Assembly: GCA_019637335.1 (NCBI GenBank)
Contig: JAHBVV010000001.1
Coordinates: 310,001-374,000, forward strand
Direction: 5' to 3'
Length of the DNA stretch: 64,000 nt
Source: Candidatus Hydrogenedentota bacterium
GTDB lineage: Bacteria; Hydrogenedentota; Hydrogenedentia; Hydrogenedentales; JAEUWI01
Made by a program: the position numbers and the translations under genes. The notes under the pieces are model-generated. The model saw only the letters and a list, made by a program, of their open reading frames with translations. It was not told the origin of the DNA and ran no database searches. Positions 27,281-36,308 of the stretch are shown here, in pieces (the first letter of the stretch is position 1; the number at the start of each line of letters is the position of its first letter).

Positions 27281-27997
27281 ATCAGCGGCTGGTATTACAG
27301 ACAAGATGGCGTCATCTCGGGTCCGGTGACAGCCGCGCATCTCGATGAACTGGCGGCAGCGGGGACTGTGGGCCCGCTCACCCTCATTCGCGAGGGCGAG
27401 GACGGGGCGTGGCGGCTCTACGGCGCGCCGGCGTCCGCCGGGCCCGGCGCCGCAGGGCGGCAATCGGCCTGCGTCATGTGCGGCGTCTCCTTTACGCCCG
27501 AGTCGCTGGTCGCCTTGGGCGGGAAGCGGTATTGCGCGGCCTGCAAGGAAACGTACCTGCGCCACCGCTGGCAGGGAACGCTGCCCGATCCCGGAAAGTC
27601 CCCGCGCATTTTCGCAAAGCGCGCCGTCGCCAAGATTATCGATGTGAATGTGCTGATGCTGCTCCTTACAAAATCGACCTATTTTGCCGAATCGAGCACG
27701 GCGCCGGGACCGATTGCGGCGGCGACCGGCCTTGTGGGGGCTCCCCTCGTTTATATCGCGATCATGACCTTTTGCACGGGCTGGCTGGGCGGAACGCCGG
27801 GAAAGCTGGTTTTCGGGATCGGCGTGGTGAACGAGCGCGATGAGGCGCTGGACTACCAGCAGGCTCTCGTAAGGGGCCTCGCCGAGTTCCTCAGCGCCGC
27901 GATGCTGGGCATCGGATACCTCCTGGCGTTGACGGACCCGCGCGGACAAACGCTGCACGACCGGATATGCCAGACCGCCGTCGTGGCGCGGGAGTAG
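27281..27997 (+). CDS. GYF_2 + zinc-ribbon + RDD membrane protein; start codon unusual
   Basis: The 238-residue reading begins with a GYF_2/DUF4339-like domain (SGWYYRQDGVISGPVTAAHL), then a zinc ribbon (CVMCGVSF and YCAACKETY) and an RDD domain with three hydrophobic segments and the family motifs RAVAKIIDVNVL and GGTPGKLVFGIGVV. The first conventional start is GTG 27326, which would cut off the GYF_2 strand. An in-frame stop lies at 27275, and the codon eight bases after GGGAGG (27267-27272) is ATC at 27281. So translation may begin at ATC, or an ATG has been mutated or misread. It is the first gene of a three-gene operon; function unknown. Confidence 0.75.
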   Translation: MSGWYYRQDGVISGPVTAAHLDELAAAGTVGPLTLIREGEDGAWRLYGAPASAGPGAAGRQSACVMCGVSFTPESLVALGGKRYCAACKETYLRHRWQGTLPDPGKSPRIFAKRAVAKIIDVNVLMLLLTKSTYFAESSTAPGPIAAATGLVGAPLVYIAIMTFCTGWLGGTPGKLVFGIGVVNERDEALDYQQALVRGLAEFLSAAMLGIGYLLALTDPRGQTLHDRICQTAVVARE

Positions 27998-28001
27998 CGG
28001 C

Positions 28002-28613
28002 GTGGGCAGCATTTACACTTCGTGCCTCAAATGCAGCGCGCCGCTGGCGTTGACGCCGGATCAGTCACCCGACACCGATGCGCAATGCGCCTCCTGCGGC
28101 GTCCGCCAGATGCAGTGGATCTCTCCGGCGGCGCCGCAATCGGCCGGGGCGCCGCCCGTTCCGATGGCCACCGGCGCAAGCTGCTACTTTCACGATACCG
28201 TGGCGGCGGCGGAGTTGTGTAGCGCGTGCGGCCGCTACCTTTGCGCCCTTTGCACGTTCCGGGAAACCGGCGAGAACGCCGAACCTGGCGGCGCCAACCT
28301 GTGTCCCCCCTGCTTCTGGAACCGGCAGGCGGCCCAGGCGCCGGGCCGCGGCGGCGATCCGTTCCATTATCCGCGATATGACCTGCTCGCGCTCCTGCTG
28401 GCGGTGGCGCCTTTGGTCTTCTTCCCGCTCCTGCTTTTCAGCGCCTTCACGGCGCCCGCCGCCCTGTTTGTCGCGCTGAGTGGCGGCATCCGCGTCCAGA
28501 CGCCGCTGGGGCGGCCGATCGTTGCCCTCGTGCTCGCGGTATTGTTGGCGGGCGCGCAGATCGCCGGATGGGTGGTTGTGACAATGGCGATCACCGCAGT
28601 GATATTGACATGA
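28002..28613 (+). CDS. Zinc-finger membrane protein, unknown function
   Basis: The 203-residue product starts at a GTG four bases after the preceding stop. An N-terminal zinc ribbon (CLKCSAPL and CASCGVRQ) and a B-box-like cluster (CYFHDTVAAAELCSACGRYL, then CALC and CPPCF) precede two hydrophobic hairpins (LLALLLAVAPLVFFPLLLFS and IVALVLAVLLAGAQIAGWVV). Cytoplasmic zinc fingers tethered to the membrane suggest a protein-binding or regulatory role, but no family is recognised. Its stop overlaps the next start in ATGA, so the three genes 27281-29644 are coupled. Confidence 0.7.
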   Translation: MGSIYTSCLKCSAPLALTPDQSPDTDAQCASCGVRQMQWISPAAPQSAGAPPVPMATGASCYFHDTVAAAELCSACGRYLCALCTFRETGENAEPGGANLCPPCFWNRQAAQAPGRGGDPFHYPRYDLLALLLAVAPLVFFPLLLFSAFTAPAALFVALSGGIRVQTPLGRPIVALVLAVLLAGAQIAGWVVVTMAITAVILT

Positions 28614-29644
28614 GCACGCGCGAGTCCGACACCGCGCACTACACGCCGGCCGACGGAACAACCGAATTGACGCCCGCGTTGCGCCCGCGCATGTACTTCG
28701 GCCCGGATCATCTGTTGTGCATGCGCCTGCACGGCGCGGGTGAACTGGCGCGCCGATTTCGCTACGTGGATATTACCGGGGTGCGTTGCGTTGAAACACG
28801 CCTGCACTGGGCGTACGGCGGCGCATTCCTGGTGGCGCTCCTGCTCGCCATGCTGCTGTTGGCGTGGGCCCGGCCGGCGGGGCCCATAATTCTTGTATTT
28901 GCTTTGGTCATCCTGGCCTGCGCCGCCGGCCTGTACGCGAACGTCGTAAAGGGCCCGACCTGCCGGGCGTGGCTCCACACCGCCGACCACACGGAGCCCC
29001 TTCCGGCCCTTCGACGGTACCGATCCGCCCGGCGCGCGCTCGCGGAGATTCACGCGCGCGTCGAGGAGGCCCGCGCGGATGCGGGCCGAGTTGGCGAGGC
29101 CGTCGAAGGCCTCCATTTCACGCCGCCCCCGGCGCGCCTGGTTCCGCGACCGATCCCGCCGCTTCCCGGCGGCGCGGGAATGATGAGAGCCGCGTTCGTG
29201 CTGGCGGCGCTCCTCGGTATCAGCCTGGTATTCGATTTCGCCTACAACATCGGGTGGAAAAACGCCCTGGATTCGTTGATCCTCCTCGTGCTCGCGATTC
29301 TGGCCCCGATCTCTTTCGTTCAAGCGCGCCGCGTGAACGCACCCGGGCGGGTACGGTTCGCCGCCTTATCGCTGCTGGTATTCGCCGCTTCCTTTATGCC
29401 TCAAGTCATCATTATGATGACGCTCGCGATGTTGGCGACGCCGTCCATCCTGGCCGAAAACCCAGACATGCTGGGGCATCCCGCCAACTTCAGTCCATCC
29501 GACGGCCCGGTATTCTTCATCCTCCACGGATTTAACGCCTTCTTTGTTCTGATTCTGGTCGCGTGTGGCGTTGCGGGTCTGGCAGGCGGGATCACGGCGC
29601 AACGGCCTGGCCATCTGGCGGAACCCGATGCAAACAACGCATAG
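28610..29644 (+). CDS. Polytopic membrane protein, unknown function
   Basis: The 344-residue product starts at ATG 28610, overlapping the upstream stop (ATGA). About 70 polar residues precede a two-helix hairpin (GAFLVALLLAMLLLAWA and IILVFALVILACAAGLYANV). A soluble arginine-rich linker of about 90 residues follows, then at least four more transmembrane segments near the C-terminus. No motif points to transport or catalysis. Operon position ties it to the RDD and zinc-finger membrane proteins. Confidence 0.7.
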   Translation: MSTRESDTAHYTPADGTTELTPALRPRMYFGPDHLLCMRLHGAGELARRFRYVDITGVRCVETRLHWAYGGAFLVALLLAMLLLAWARPAGPIILVFALVILACAAGLYANVVKGPTCRAWLHTADHTEPLPALRRYRSARRALAEIHARVEEARADAGRVGEAVEGLHFTPPPARLVPRPIPPLPGGAGMMRAAFVLAALLGISLVFDFAYNIGWKNALDSLILLVLAILAPISFVQARRVNAPGRVRFAALSLLVFAASFMPQVIIMMTLAMLATPSILAENPDMLGHPANFSPSDGPVFFILHGFNAFFVLILVACGVAGLAGGITAQRPGHLAEPDANNA

Positions 29645-29659
29645 CGCAATCGGCCCCTA

Positions 29660-31930
29660 TCACGGCAGCTTGATCAGCCACGCCTCCGACAGCCGGGGCT
29701 GCTGGCGCCAGTTGACGCCCTCAAGGCGGACGTCGTCGAAGGTGACGCGGAGGGCGCCGTCGGCCACGAGTTCCGGGGGCACGGGGAATTCCTTGAGCGT
29801 GTGGGCCTCGGTGTCGTAGAGCGTAGCCTCCAGGGGCTGATCGTCGGCGCGGGGCTTGAGGTCGCCGAAGCCGCTGAAGCGGAGCAGGTAGTGGGCCTGG
29901 GGATCGAGGCCGGTGTATTCGAGGGAACCCGGCGATCCGGTGACCTGCCACGACAGGCGTGTACGGCTCATGCCGTTGTCCCACCACCAGTAGGAGCCGG
30001 AATCGCCCAGTCGGTCGGGGTGGCGGGTGGCGCGGGGGCTTTCGGCCAGGTTGCCGATGTCGTCGTAGAAGCTGCCGGGGCCGGGGTTCTCCCAGGTGCG
30101 GATGACCTCGAGGCGCGCCTGCCGCTCCTGGAGATTGGGCAGGGTGAGGACCTGGTGGAATTCGTCCTCCAGCCAGAAGCGGTTGTTGAGCGGGTAGTCG
30201 AGGAATTCGAGCATGCAGCCGCGTTGCGGATGGACGGCGTGGTATTGCTCGACATCGGTCTGGAGGCGAATGTTCTGGTAGAGCGCATCGAAGAGCTCCA
30301 GCAGGCGGTTTCGCAGGTCGGGCCGGACGGGATCCGTGACGGCGCGGTTCAGGACGGCGAGGGCCGCGGCCATGGCGACGGTGGGACGCTTGCCCGCTTC
30401 GGGGGCGAGGAGCGCCAGGGCCTCCTGTTCGAGGGCGGTCTCGCGGGCGAGGCGCTCTCGCTGGTAGGCGTCGTAGTGGGCGCGGAGCACGAGCATCTGC
30501 CAGCGCCAGTCATCGCCCAGTTCCTTGTGTTCCTTCTCCAGGGATTGCCAGCGCTTGAGGGTCTCGGGCACGCCGTCATTGTCGCGGAGGGCGCCTTGCC
30601 AGTTTTGCTCCAGCGCGAGAATGCCATCGGCGATGCGCTCCGCGCTCTCCGGCGCGAAAAAGCACCGCGCGTACTCCACGAGGATCGCGCGCGGATCGCG
30701 GGTTGAATCCCAGCCGAGGCTGCTCCAGAGGGCCTTGTTCACGTCGTCGTTGGAGCCGTCGGAGTAGCTGATGAAGCCGGCGGTATGCGGGGCGGTGGCC
30801 GAGAAGACCTGCTTGTAGAAGAGGGGGCGCGGGTTGATCGGCTCGCGGCCCGCGGTCAGCGCGAAGACCTGGTCCAGGTTCAGCTCGGGATACTGGCACC
30901 GCACCACGTGCGTGATGTCCGGGTAGTCCCGGATGGGGTAACGCGGGTTGAGGCGCGCGCGGAGATCGGGCAGCGGCGGGCTGCCCGGGCCGGCGACCAT
31001 GCCGCCGAACCACTCGGGCTGGTGCTCGTCGAGCCAGTTGAAGAAGTAGGCCGCCATTTCCTCGTCAAAGCCCTGGAGCGACATCCAGATCTTCGCGTTC
31101 GGATGGTATTTCGGCAGAATCGTCGAGAGATCCTGGAGGAACGGCATCACTTCGCGCGGGTGGTTGTGCCCCGGATCGCCGCCCGGGAAGAAGATGCCGT
31201 CCAGCCGTGGGCACTCCTGGTAGAAGGCCTCGTGAAACTTCAGCGCGGCCGCGCGCTTCTCCGCGTCGAGCAAATCGAAATCGGCGGGCGTCCACACCCA
31301 GTAATCCACGTCGTATTTGTCGCAGATGGCGGACACGGTCCGGTTCGCCTGCTCCCGGGTCATCCGCATGACCGGCGACTGGCGATCATCCTGGAAGGGG
31401 ATGTTTTCGACCGCATTCGTGCCGAAGAAGGTCAGGTCGCGGATGTACTGGTCGTAGATCGCCTCGTCCCAGCCGTCGTAGCTGTTGGAGTGCGCGCGGA
31501 AGCCGAGCTGGTGCCCGCGGATGGGGTACTCCGGCGCCTGTTCCGTATTGATCGGTCCGGGCAGGGCGACCTGGTTCTTCGACCAGTCCAGGGTGCGGAG
31601 GAGATAGCCCACGGCGAACATCGCGCCGCGCCGCCCGGCGGAGGTGACGGTAATCCTCGGTTCAGCGCTGTTGTCGGTTGCGATCCGGAAGGCCTCGCGG
31701 TCCAGGCCGGGGTCCAGTTGAAAGATGACCGCGCCCCGCGCGCCGGGCTCGGTTCCGACCGCCCACGTAATCCCGGTCCGCCGCGCGATCTCCTCGGAGA
31801 GCACCTCGGCGGGGATCTGGAGCACGTTGCTGTCCGGCGGGACGGCGATGTTAATGGCCTTGAGGCTCGTCTGCGCCGGGACGTACAGCGCGGCGAGGAA
31901 CGTCACTAGGATTACACTGAGTCGCAACAT
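29660..31930 (-). CDS. Large secreted GH20/GH67-like glycoside hydrolase-type protein (paralogue 1)
   Basis: The 756-residue product starts with a signal peptide (MLRLSVILVTFLAALYVPA) and a start preceded by CGAAAGG. The N-terminal 130 residues resemble the zincin-like fold that precedes GH20 and GH67 catalytic domains. A TIM-barrel-like region follows with YWVWTPADFDL, FFPGGDPGHNHP, PDITHVVRCQYPEL and GFISYSDG. A helical region and a C-terminal beta-sandwich complete it. It is strongly similar along its whole length to the product of 33954-36239 and more distantly to 36309-38765. The likely job is attack on an extracellular glycan; the substrate is unknown. An IS4-like element separates it from the other paralogues. 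Confidence 0.8.
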   Translation of the reverse strand: MLRLSVILVTFLAALYVPAQTSLKAINIAVPPDSNVLQIPAEVLSEEIARRTGITWAVGTEPGARGAVIFQLDPGLDREAFRIATDNSAEPRITVTSAGRRGAMFAVGYLLRTLDWSKNQVALPGPINTEQAPEYPIRGHQLGFRAHSNSYDGWDEAIYDQYIRDLTFFGTNAVENIPFQDDRQSPVMRMTREQANRTVSAICDKYDVDYWVWTPADFDLLDAEKRAAALKFHEAFYQECPRLDGIFFPGGDPGHNHPREVMPFLQDLSTILPKYHPNAKIWMSLQGFDEEMAAYFFNWLDEHQPEWFGGMVAGPGSPPLPDLRARLNPRYPIRDYPDITHVVRCQYPELNLDQVFALTAGREPINPRPLFYKQVFSATAPHTAGFISYSDGSNDDVNKALWSSLGWDSTRDPRAILVEYARCFFAPESAERIADGILALEQNWQGALRDNDGVPETLKRWQSLEKEHKELGDDWRWQMLVLRAHYDAYQRERLARETALEQEALALLAPEAGKRPTVAMAAALAVLNRAVTDPVRPDLRNRLLELFDALYQNIRLQTDVEQYHAVHPQRGCMLEFLDYPLNNRFWLEDEFHQVLTLPNLQERQARLEVIRTWENPGPGSFYDDIGNLAESPRATRHPDRLGDSGSYWWWDNGMSRTRLSWQVTGSPGSLEYTGLDPQAHYLLRFSGFGDLKPRADDQPLEATLYDTEAHTLKEFPVPPELVADGALRVTFDDVRLEGVNWRQQPRLSEAWLIKLP

Positions 31931-32377
31931 GAATCACTGCCTTTCGTGTTGAGGTCTTGGGTATTGCAGCCGATTATGGGGCTTTGTGTCACCCGTCTGG
32001 GAGGAGATACTGCCTCCGACGGTTGGCGCCCAACGGAGATCCCGAGCCCGTGGCTTCTCTTGAGAGTTCGGGGTAGATTTACTTTTTTATGGCTCATCCG
32101 GTTTGAGCGTACGGGATTATTCATAGGCGTTTCTCCGTGCCCGAACTATCCGGGACCGCGAATGTATGCCGGTTGGGGCCTCCGTTGGAGTAATCGTATC
32201 GACTGCTCTTTCGGCCCGAAGGGCCAGTGCAGCTCCCAGCCCCGGGCAACGCCCGGGGAATACGGGGGCACCACCTTCCCCGCCCTGAAAGGGCAGCGCA
32301 GTGAGCCAGTCCAGCGTTTCCGAAGTTCAACTGCGCTGCCCTTTCAGGGCGTATGAGAAACCCACCGCTCAATCCCT
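31931..32377. other. 447-base gap with palindromic repeats, no gene
   Basis: It contains the promoter side of the upstream hydrolase block remnant and several dispersed GC repeats (CCCGGGCAACGCCCGGG at about 32242, CCCTGAAAGGGCAGCGCAG and its inverted partner CTGCGCTGCCCTTTCAGGGC at 32282-32350). The ORFs here read through repeats and are not believed. Confidence 0.5.
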
Positions 32378-33743
32378 GGGCGTTGCCCCATAAGCGCTAA
32401 CTTGTTTGCAATCCGCCGCAGGCCGCGTGCTATACTTCCCATCAGGAAGCGAGGACGGCCAATGATGGACGAAGATTGGAAGGTATTGACAACATTGTTT
32501 CCGGCGAATTGGCAAGAGCTTGCGGCGACCAGCGGTGCGCTCAAGGGTTTGCGCAAGGACAAGTCGGCGGAGAATCTTCTCCGCACCCTGCTGATTCACC
32601 TTGGATGCGGCTATTCGCTTCGCGAGACGGTGGTGTGCGCGAGGCAGTCCGGGCTTGGGGACATGTCGGATGTGGCGCTGTTCAAGCGCCTGAAGAAGTG
32701 CAAGGGCTGTTTTTTTTCTTTAGCAATGGGCTGCGATCACGACGCCCGAACGAAACGCACCCGGTCTCCCGTCCGGCTTTTCGACGCAACCCACGTGGCG
32801 GAGCCTGGGAAAACGGGCAGCATATGGCGCGTTCACTATAGCATCCAGGCCCCTTCGATGTGCTGCGACTACTGCCAGATAACCCCCATAAAGGGCGAGG
32901 GGACGGGCGAAACCTTTCAGCGCTTTCCCGTCATCATGGCTGACTTGGCTGGCCGACCGCGGCTACTCGCTGGCGAGCGGAATCGAGTACGTGAATTCGA
33001 GCGGCGCTTTTGTTACGGTGCGGTTCAACCCCAACAATGTACCGGCAACAGACCGCGCGGGCAACAAATTCGACTTGCTGGCTCACCTGAAACGCTTCAA
33101 GAAAGCGGGCGAAGTGCGGAGTTGGCCTGTGCTTATCCCGTGTGAAGGCAAGGACGCCGTCTCCGGACGGATATGCGTGGTGAGGAAGAGCGAAGAAGCC
33201 ATCCGCCAGGCCCACCGCAAGCTCAGACGGCGCGAGAGCAAAAACGGGCAGAAACTCAGGGCCCAGACGCTCGTGTACGCCGAGTACATCATCGTCTTCA
33301 CCACATTTCCCGAAGAAAAGTTCCCGCCCAGCGTCGTGATGGAGTGGTATCGAATCCGCTGGCAAATCGAGCTTGTTTTCAAGCGATTCAAGCAGATCGC
33401 CAAACTGGGGCATCTGCCCAAGCACGACGATGAAAGCGCCGAGGCATGGCTCTACGGCAAGCTGTTCATCGCATTGATCACTGAAAAACTTGTAAGCCAT
33501 GCGGCGTCTATTTCCCCCTGGGGCTACGAAATCGTCACGCAACCGCCCCAGGAGTCGGTGGCGTGAATTCTCATACGCGTTTCATCGGGTCAGGTGCGCG
33601 CTCGAGCCTACTCTGTCGCTTCGCGATACAATCGAGCGTTGGGGCGAGATCGCACACGCCCTGACCGAGCGGCCGCGCAAGCGGCGTGCCCAGACCGAAC
33701 AATATTTTCCATAAAACAAGTTAGCGCTTATGGGGCGTTGCCC
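32378..33743 (+). mobile_element. IS4-like insertion sequence with 11-bp target duplication
   Basis: Terminal inverted repeats CATAAGCGCTAACTTGTTT (32389-32407) and its perfect complement (33714-33732) bound a 1344-bp element. It is flanked by direct repeats GGGCGTTGCCC at 32378-32388 and 33733-33743. Eleven bp is a usual IS4-family duplication. Removing the element restores CCCTGGGCGTTGCCCAGGG, a hairpin of a dispersed repeat type. The ends and duplications are intact although the transposase is broken. Confidence 0.85.
32462..33714 (+). pseudogene. IS4-family transposase, broken by two frameshifts
   Basis: Three frames together encode one DDE transposase. Frame 1 (from ATG 32462 to about 32943) holds LRTLLIHLGCGYSLRETVV and the first Asp in VRLFDATHV. 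Frame 2 (about 32945-33553) holds WLADRGYSLASGIEYV with the second Asp and WYRIRWQIELVFKRFKQI with the Glu. Frame 3 (about 33553-33714) supplies the C-terminal helix (LTERPRKRRAQTEQYFP). The shifts fall at about 32944 and 33553. No slippery heptamer is visible at the first, so decay is more likely than programmed frameshifting. Confidence 0.8.
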
Positions 33744-33953
33744 AGGGCTGAAAACTGCGTTGGCCCTTCGGGCCGAAAACTGCGTTGTCCCTTCGGGCCG
33801 AAGGCGTGCGTTGGCATCCGGTTCTGCTGCCGAATACACGGTCTGCACTACAGAGAAGGCCCAAGGAATCCCGTATCCGGCCTTGGCGTCGCCCCCCGAA
33901 AATGTGAACCGAGCAATCGACTCCTATTTGACTTCATCGTTGCCGATGTACCT
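33744..33953. repeat. Tandem palindromic repeat next to the IS4-like element
   Basis: AAAACTGCGTTGGCCCTTCGGGCCG and a near copy (AAAACTGCGTTGTCCCTTCGGGCCG) stand in tandem at about 33751-33801, with a third partial unit at 33802-33812. They continue the repeat family that flanks the IS on its other side (CTCTTTCGGCCCGAAGGGCC at 32203). Confidence 0.55.
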
Positions 33954-36239
33954 TCAAACCGGATGAGTCTTTTTTATCAGCCAGGCTTCCGCGAGCCGGG
34001 GTTGAAAGCGCCAGTTCACACCGGGGAGGCGTTCCGACGACGGCATCACGTGCAACTGGCCATCCGCGGTGAGCTCGCGGGGCACCGGGTACTCCTTGAT
34101 TTCGCCCATCTCCGTGCCGTAGCGCGCCGGCTTGAGTTCCTGCTCGTCGGCGGTGACGGTCAATTCGCCAAAGCCCGAGAAGCGCAGGACGTAGTCCGCC
34201 TCGGGGTCGAGGCCCTGGTAGCGCAGGCCTCCGCGCGGCCATCCATAGACCTGCCAGGACAGCCGCGCGCGGGAATAGCCGCTGTCCCACCAGGCGAAGC
34301 CGCCGCTCATGGGCAACTGGTCGTATTCGCGGTAAACATTCCGCTCACCGGCGAGATCGCCGAGGTCGTCGTAGAAGCTGCCGGGGCCGGGGTGATCCCA
34401 CGTGCGCAGTTCTTCCAGCCGCGCCCATTTCGCCGCCTCATCCGGCAGCGCCGCCACTTTCTCGAACTCGTCTTCCAGCCACCAGCGGTTGTTCAGCGGG
34501 TAGTCCAGGAACTCGAGGCTGCACCCGCGCTCGGGACCGCTTCCGCCGTATTTCGTCATGTCGGATTGAAGCCCGATGCTGTGGAAGAGGTCGTCGAAGA
34601 GTTCGATGATACGATCGCGGAGATCCGGGCGGGCGCGATCCGTATCGGCGGTCGCGAGGAGGGCGCGCGCGGCGTCCATGACGCCTTCCGGCGTGCGGCC
34701 GGGCGCCCGGGCCAGCAACGCGTTCGCCTCGCGCTCCAGCGCCTGCTCGTGGAACTGCCGCGCGCGGGTGTAGGCGTCGTAATACGCGCGCAGCACGAAC
34801 ATCTGCCAGCGCCAGTTGTCCTTCAACTCCGGATGCGCGGTTTCCAGCGCCCGCCAGTGCGCGAGCGTCCCCTCCACGCCACCGTTGTCGCGCAGCGGCC
34901 CGTCCCAGTTGTTCTCCAGGGCGTAGAGGCCGTCCGCCGCCTTCTCGGCCGCTTCGGGTCCGAAGAAGGTGCGGCAGTACTCGATCATGATGTCGCGGGC
35001 CTCGCGGTCCGGGTCCCAGCCGAGCTGGCTCCAGAGCGCCTTGTGCGCGTCGTCGTGCACGCCGTCGGAATAGCTGATGAAGCCGTCGGTGAAGGTGGCG
35101 GTGCGGCGGTGGATCATGGCCTGGAAGACCGGGCGCGCCATGACCGGCTCGCGGCCGAGGGTCAGGGCGTAGGCCTGGTCGAGGTTGAGCACCGGATACT
35201 GGCAGCGGATGATGTGGGTGATGTCGGGGTAGTCGCGGAGCTGGTAGCGGGCGTCGAGGCGCGCGCGGAGCGAGTCCAGCGGCGGGCTGCCCGGTCCGCC
35301 GACCACGCCGCCCAGCCATTCGGGCTTGTTGGCGTCGATCCAGGCGAACATGGTGTCGAGCTTTTCGCCGTGAAAGCCCTGGGGCGAAATCCAGACGCGC
35401 GCGTCGGGGTGGTGCTTCGCGAGGCGCTCCGCAATCTCCGCCAGAAACGGCATCACGTCGCTCGGGTGGTTGTCGCCCGGGTCGCCGCCGGGAAAGAAGA
35501 CGCCGTCCAGGCGCGGGCAATCCGCATAGAGCTGCTCGTGGGCGGCCAGGTTGGCGCGGCGTTTCTCGGCGTCGTTCAGGTCGAAGTCGGCGGGCGTCCA
35601 CACCCAGTATTGCAGGCCGTACTTCGCGCAGATCTCGCTCATGGCCCGGTTCATCTCGCGGCGGCTCACCTTGAAGTGCGGGCTGTCGTCGTCGTCCTGA
35701 AACGGGATGTTCTCGATGGCGTTGGTCCCGAAGAGGGCGAGTTCCCGGATGTGCTGGTCGAATTGCGCGGGCGTCCAGGCGTCCCAGCTGTTCGCGCGCG
35801 CGCGGTAGCCGAGCTGGTGGCCGCGAATCGGGTAGGTGGGTTGCTGGACTGTGTTGATGGGCCCTGAGAGCGAGGCCGAACCGGCCGACCAGTGGAGTTG
35901 CCGCAACAGGTAGCCCGCGCCGAACAGGATCCCGCGGGCGTCCGCGCCGGTGATCGCAATCCGGCCCGCGCCATCCGTGGCGATCGTAAAGCCCTCGGGG
36001 CCCGGCGCGCCGCCGGCGTCGATGGCGAGCGTAATCGCGGCATCTCCGCCCTTGCGCGCCCAGTCGAGGCCGGTGCGCCGCTGCACTTCCTCCCGCAGGA
36101 CGGTCGCCGCGAGGTCGAGCGCGGGCGCATCGCCGCGCACGGCGATGGCGGCGTCCGACAGGTCGATGGGTGCGCCGGCGGCGGGCAGGGTCGCAACCAG
36201 CAGCAGGCATAACGAAAGCGCACGGGGATACAACAGCAT
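33954..36239 (-). CDS. Large secreted GH20/GH67-like glycoside hydrolase-type protein (paralogue 2)
   Basis: The 761-residue product has a signal peptide (RALSLCLLLVATLPAAGAPI) and ATG 36239 preceded by GAGGAG. The layout equals paralogue 1: zincin-like N-terminal domain, barrel with YWVWTPADFDL, FFPGGDPGDNHP, LRDYPDITHIIRCQYP and GFISYSDG, then helical region and C-terminal sandwich. By eye roughly half or more of the residues match paralogue 1, so they arose by tandem duplication. It lies 69 bases downstream of paralogue 3 in the same direction, a probable operon. Confidence 0.82.
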   Translation of the reverse strand: MLLYPRALSLCLLLVATLPAAGAPIDLSDAAIAVRGDAPALDLAATVLREEVQRRTGLDWARKGGDAAITLAIDAGGAPGPEGFTIATDGAGRIAITGADARGILFGAGYLLRQLHWSAGSASLSGPINTVQQPTYPIRGHQLGYRARANSWDAWTPAQFDQHIRELALFGTNAIENIPFQDDDDSPHFKVSRREMNRAMSEICAKYGLQYWVWTPADFDLNDAEKRRANLAAHEQLYADCPRLDGVFFPGGDPGDNHPSDVMPFLAEIAERLAKHHPDARVWISPQGFHGEKLDTMFAWIDANKPEWLGGVVGGPGSPPLDSLRARLDARYQLRDYPDITHIIRCQYPVLNLDQAYALTLGREPVMARPVFQAMIHRRTATFTDGFISYSDGVHDDAHKALWSQLGWDPDREARDIMIEYCRTFFGPEAAEKAADGLYALENNWDGPLRDNGGVEGTLAHWRALETAHPELKDNWRWQMFVLRAYYDAYTRARQFHEQALEREANALLARAPGRTPEGVMDAARALLATADTDRARPDLRDRIIELFDDLFHSIGLQSDMTKYGGSGPERGCSLEFLDYPLNNRWWLEDEFEKVAALPDEAAKWARLEELRTWDHPGPGSFYDDLGDLAGERNVYREYDQLPMSGGFAWWDSGYSRARLSWQVYGWPRGGLRYQGLDPEADYVLRFSGFGELTVTADEQELKPARYGTEMGEIKEYPVPRELTADGQLHVMPSSERLPGVNWRFQPRLAEAWLIKKTHPV

Positions 36240-36308
36240 GTCGGCAAACTCCTCAACCGTAGGGTACAGGGCGGCCGCCACGCGCATACCGTGGCGTGGC
36301 GGCGCACA

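Noticed and set aside
31946-32356. 136-residue plus-strand frame
   Set aside because: Reads through palindromic repeats and has no domain or ribosome site.
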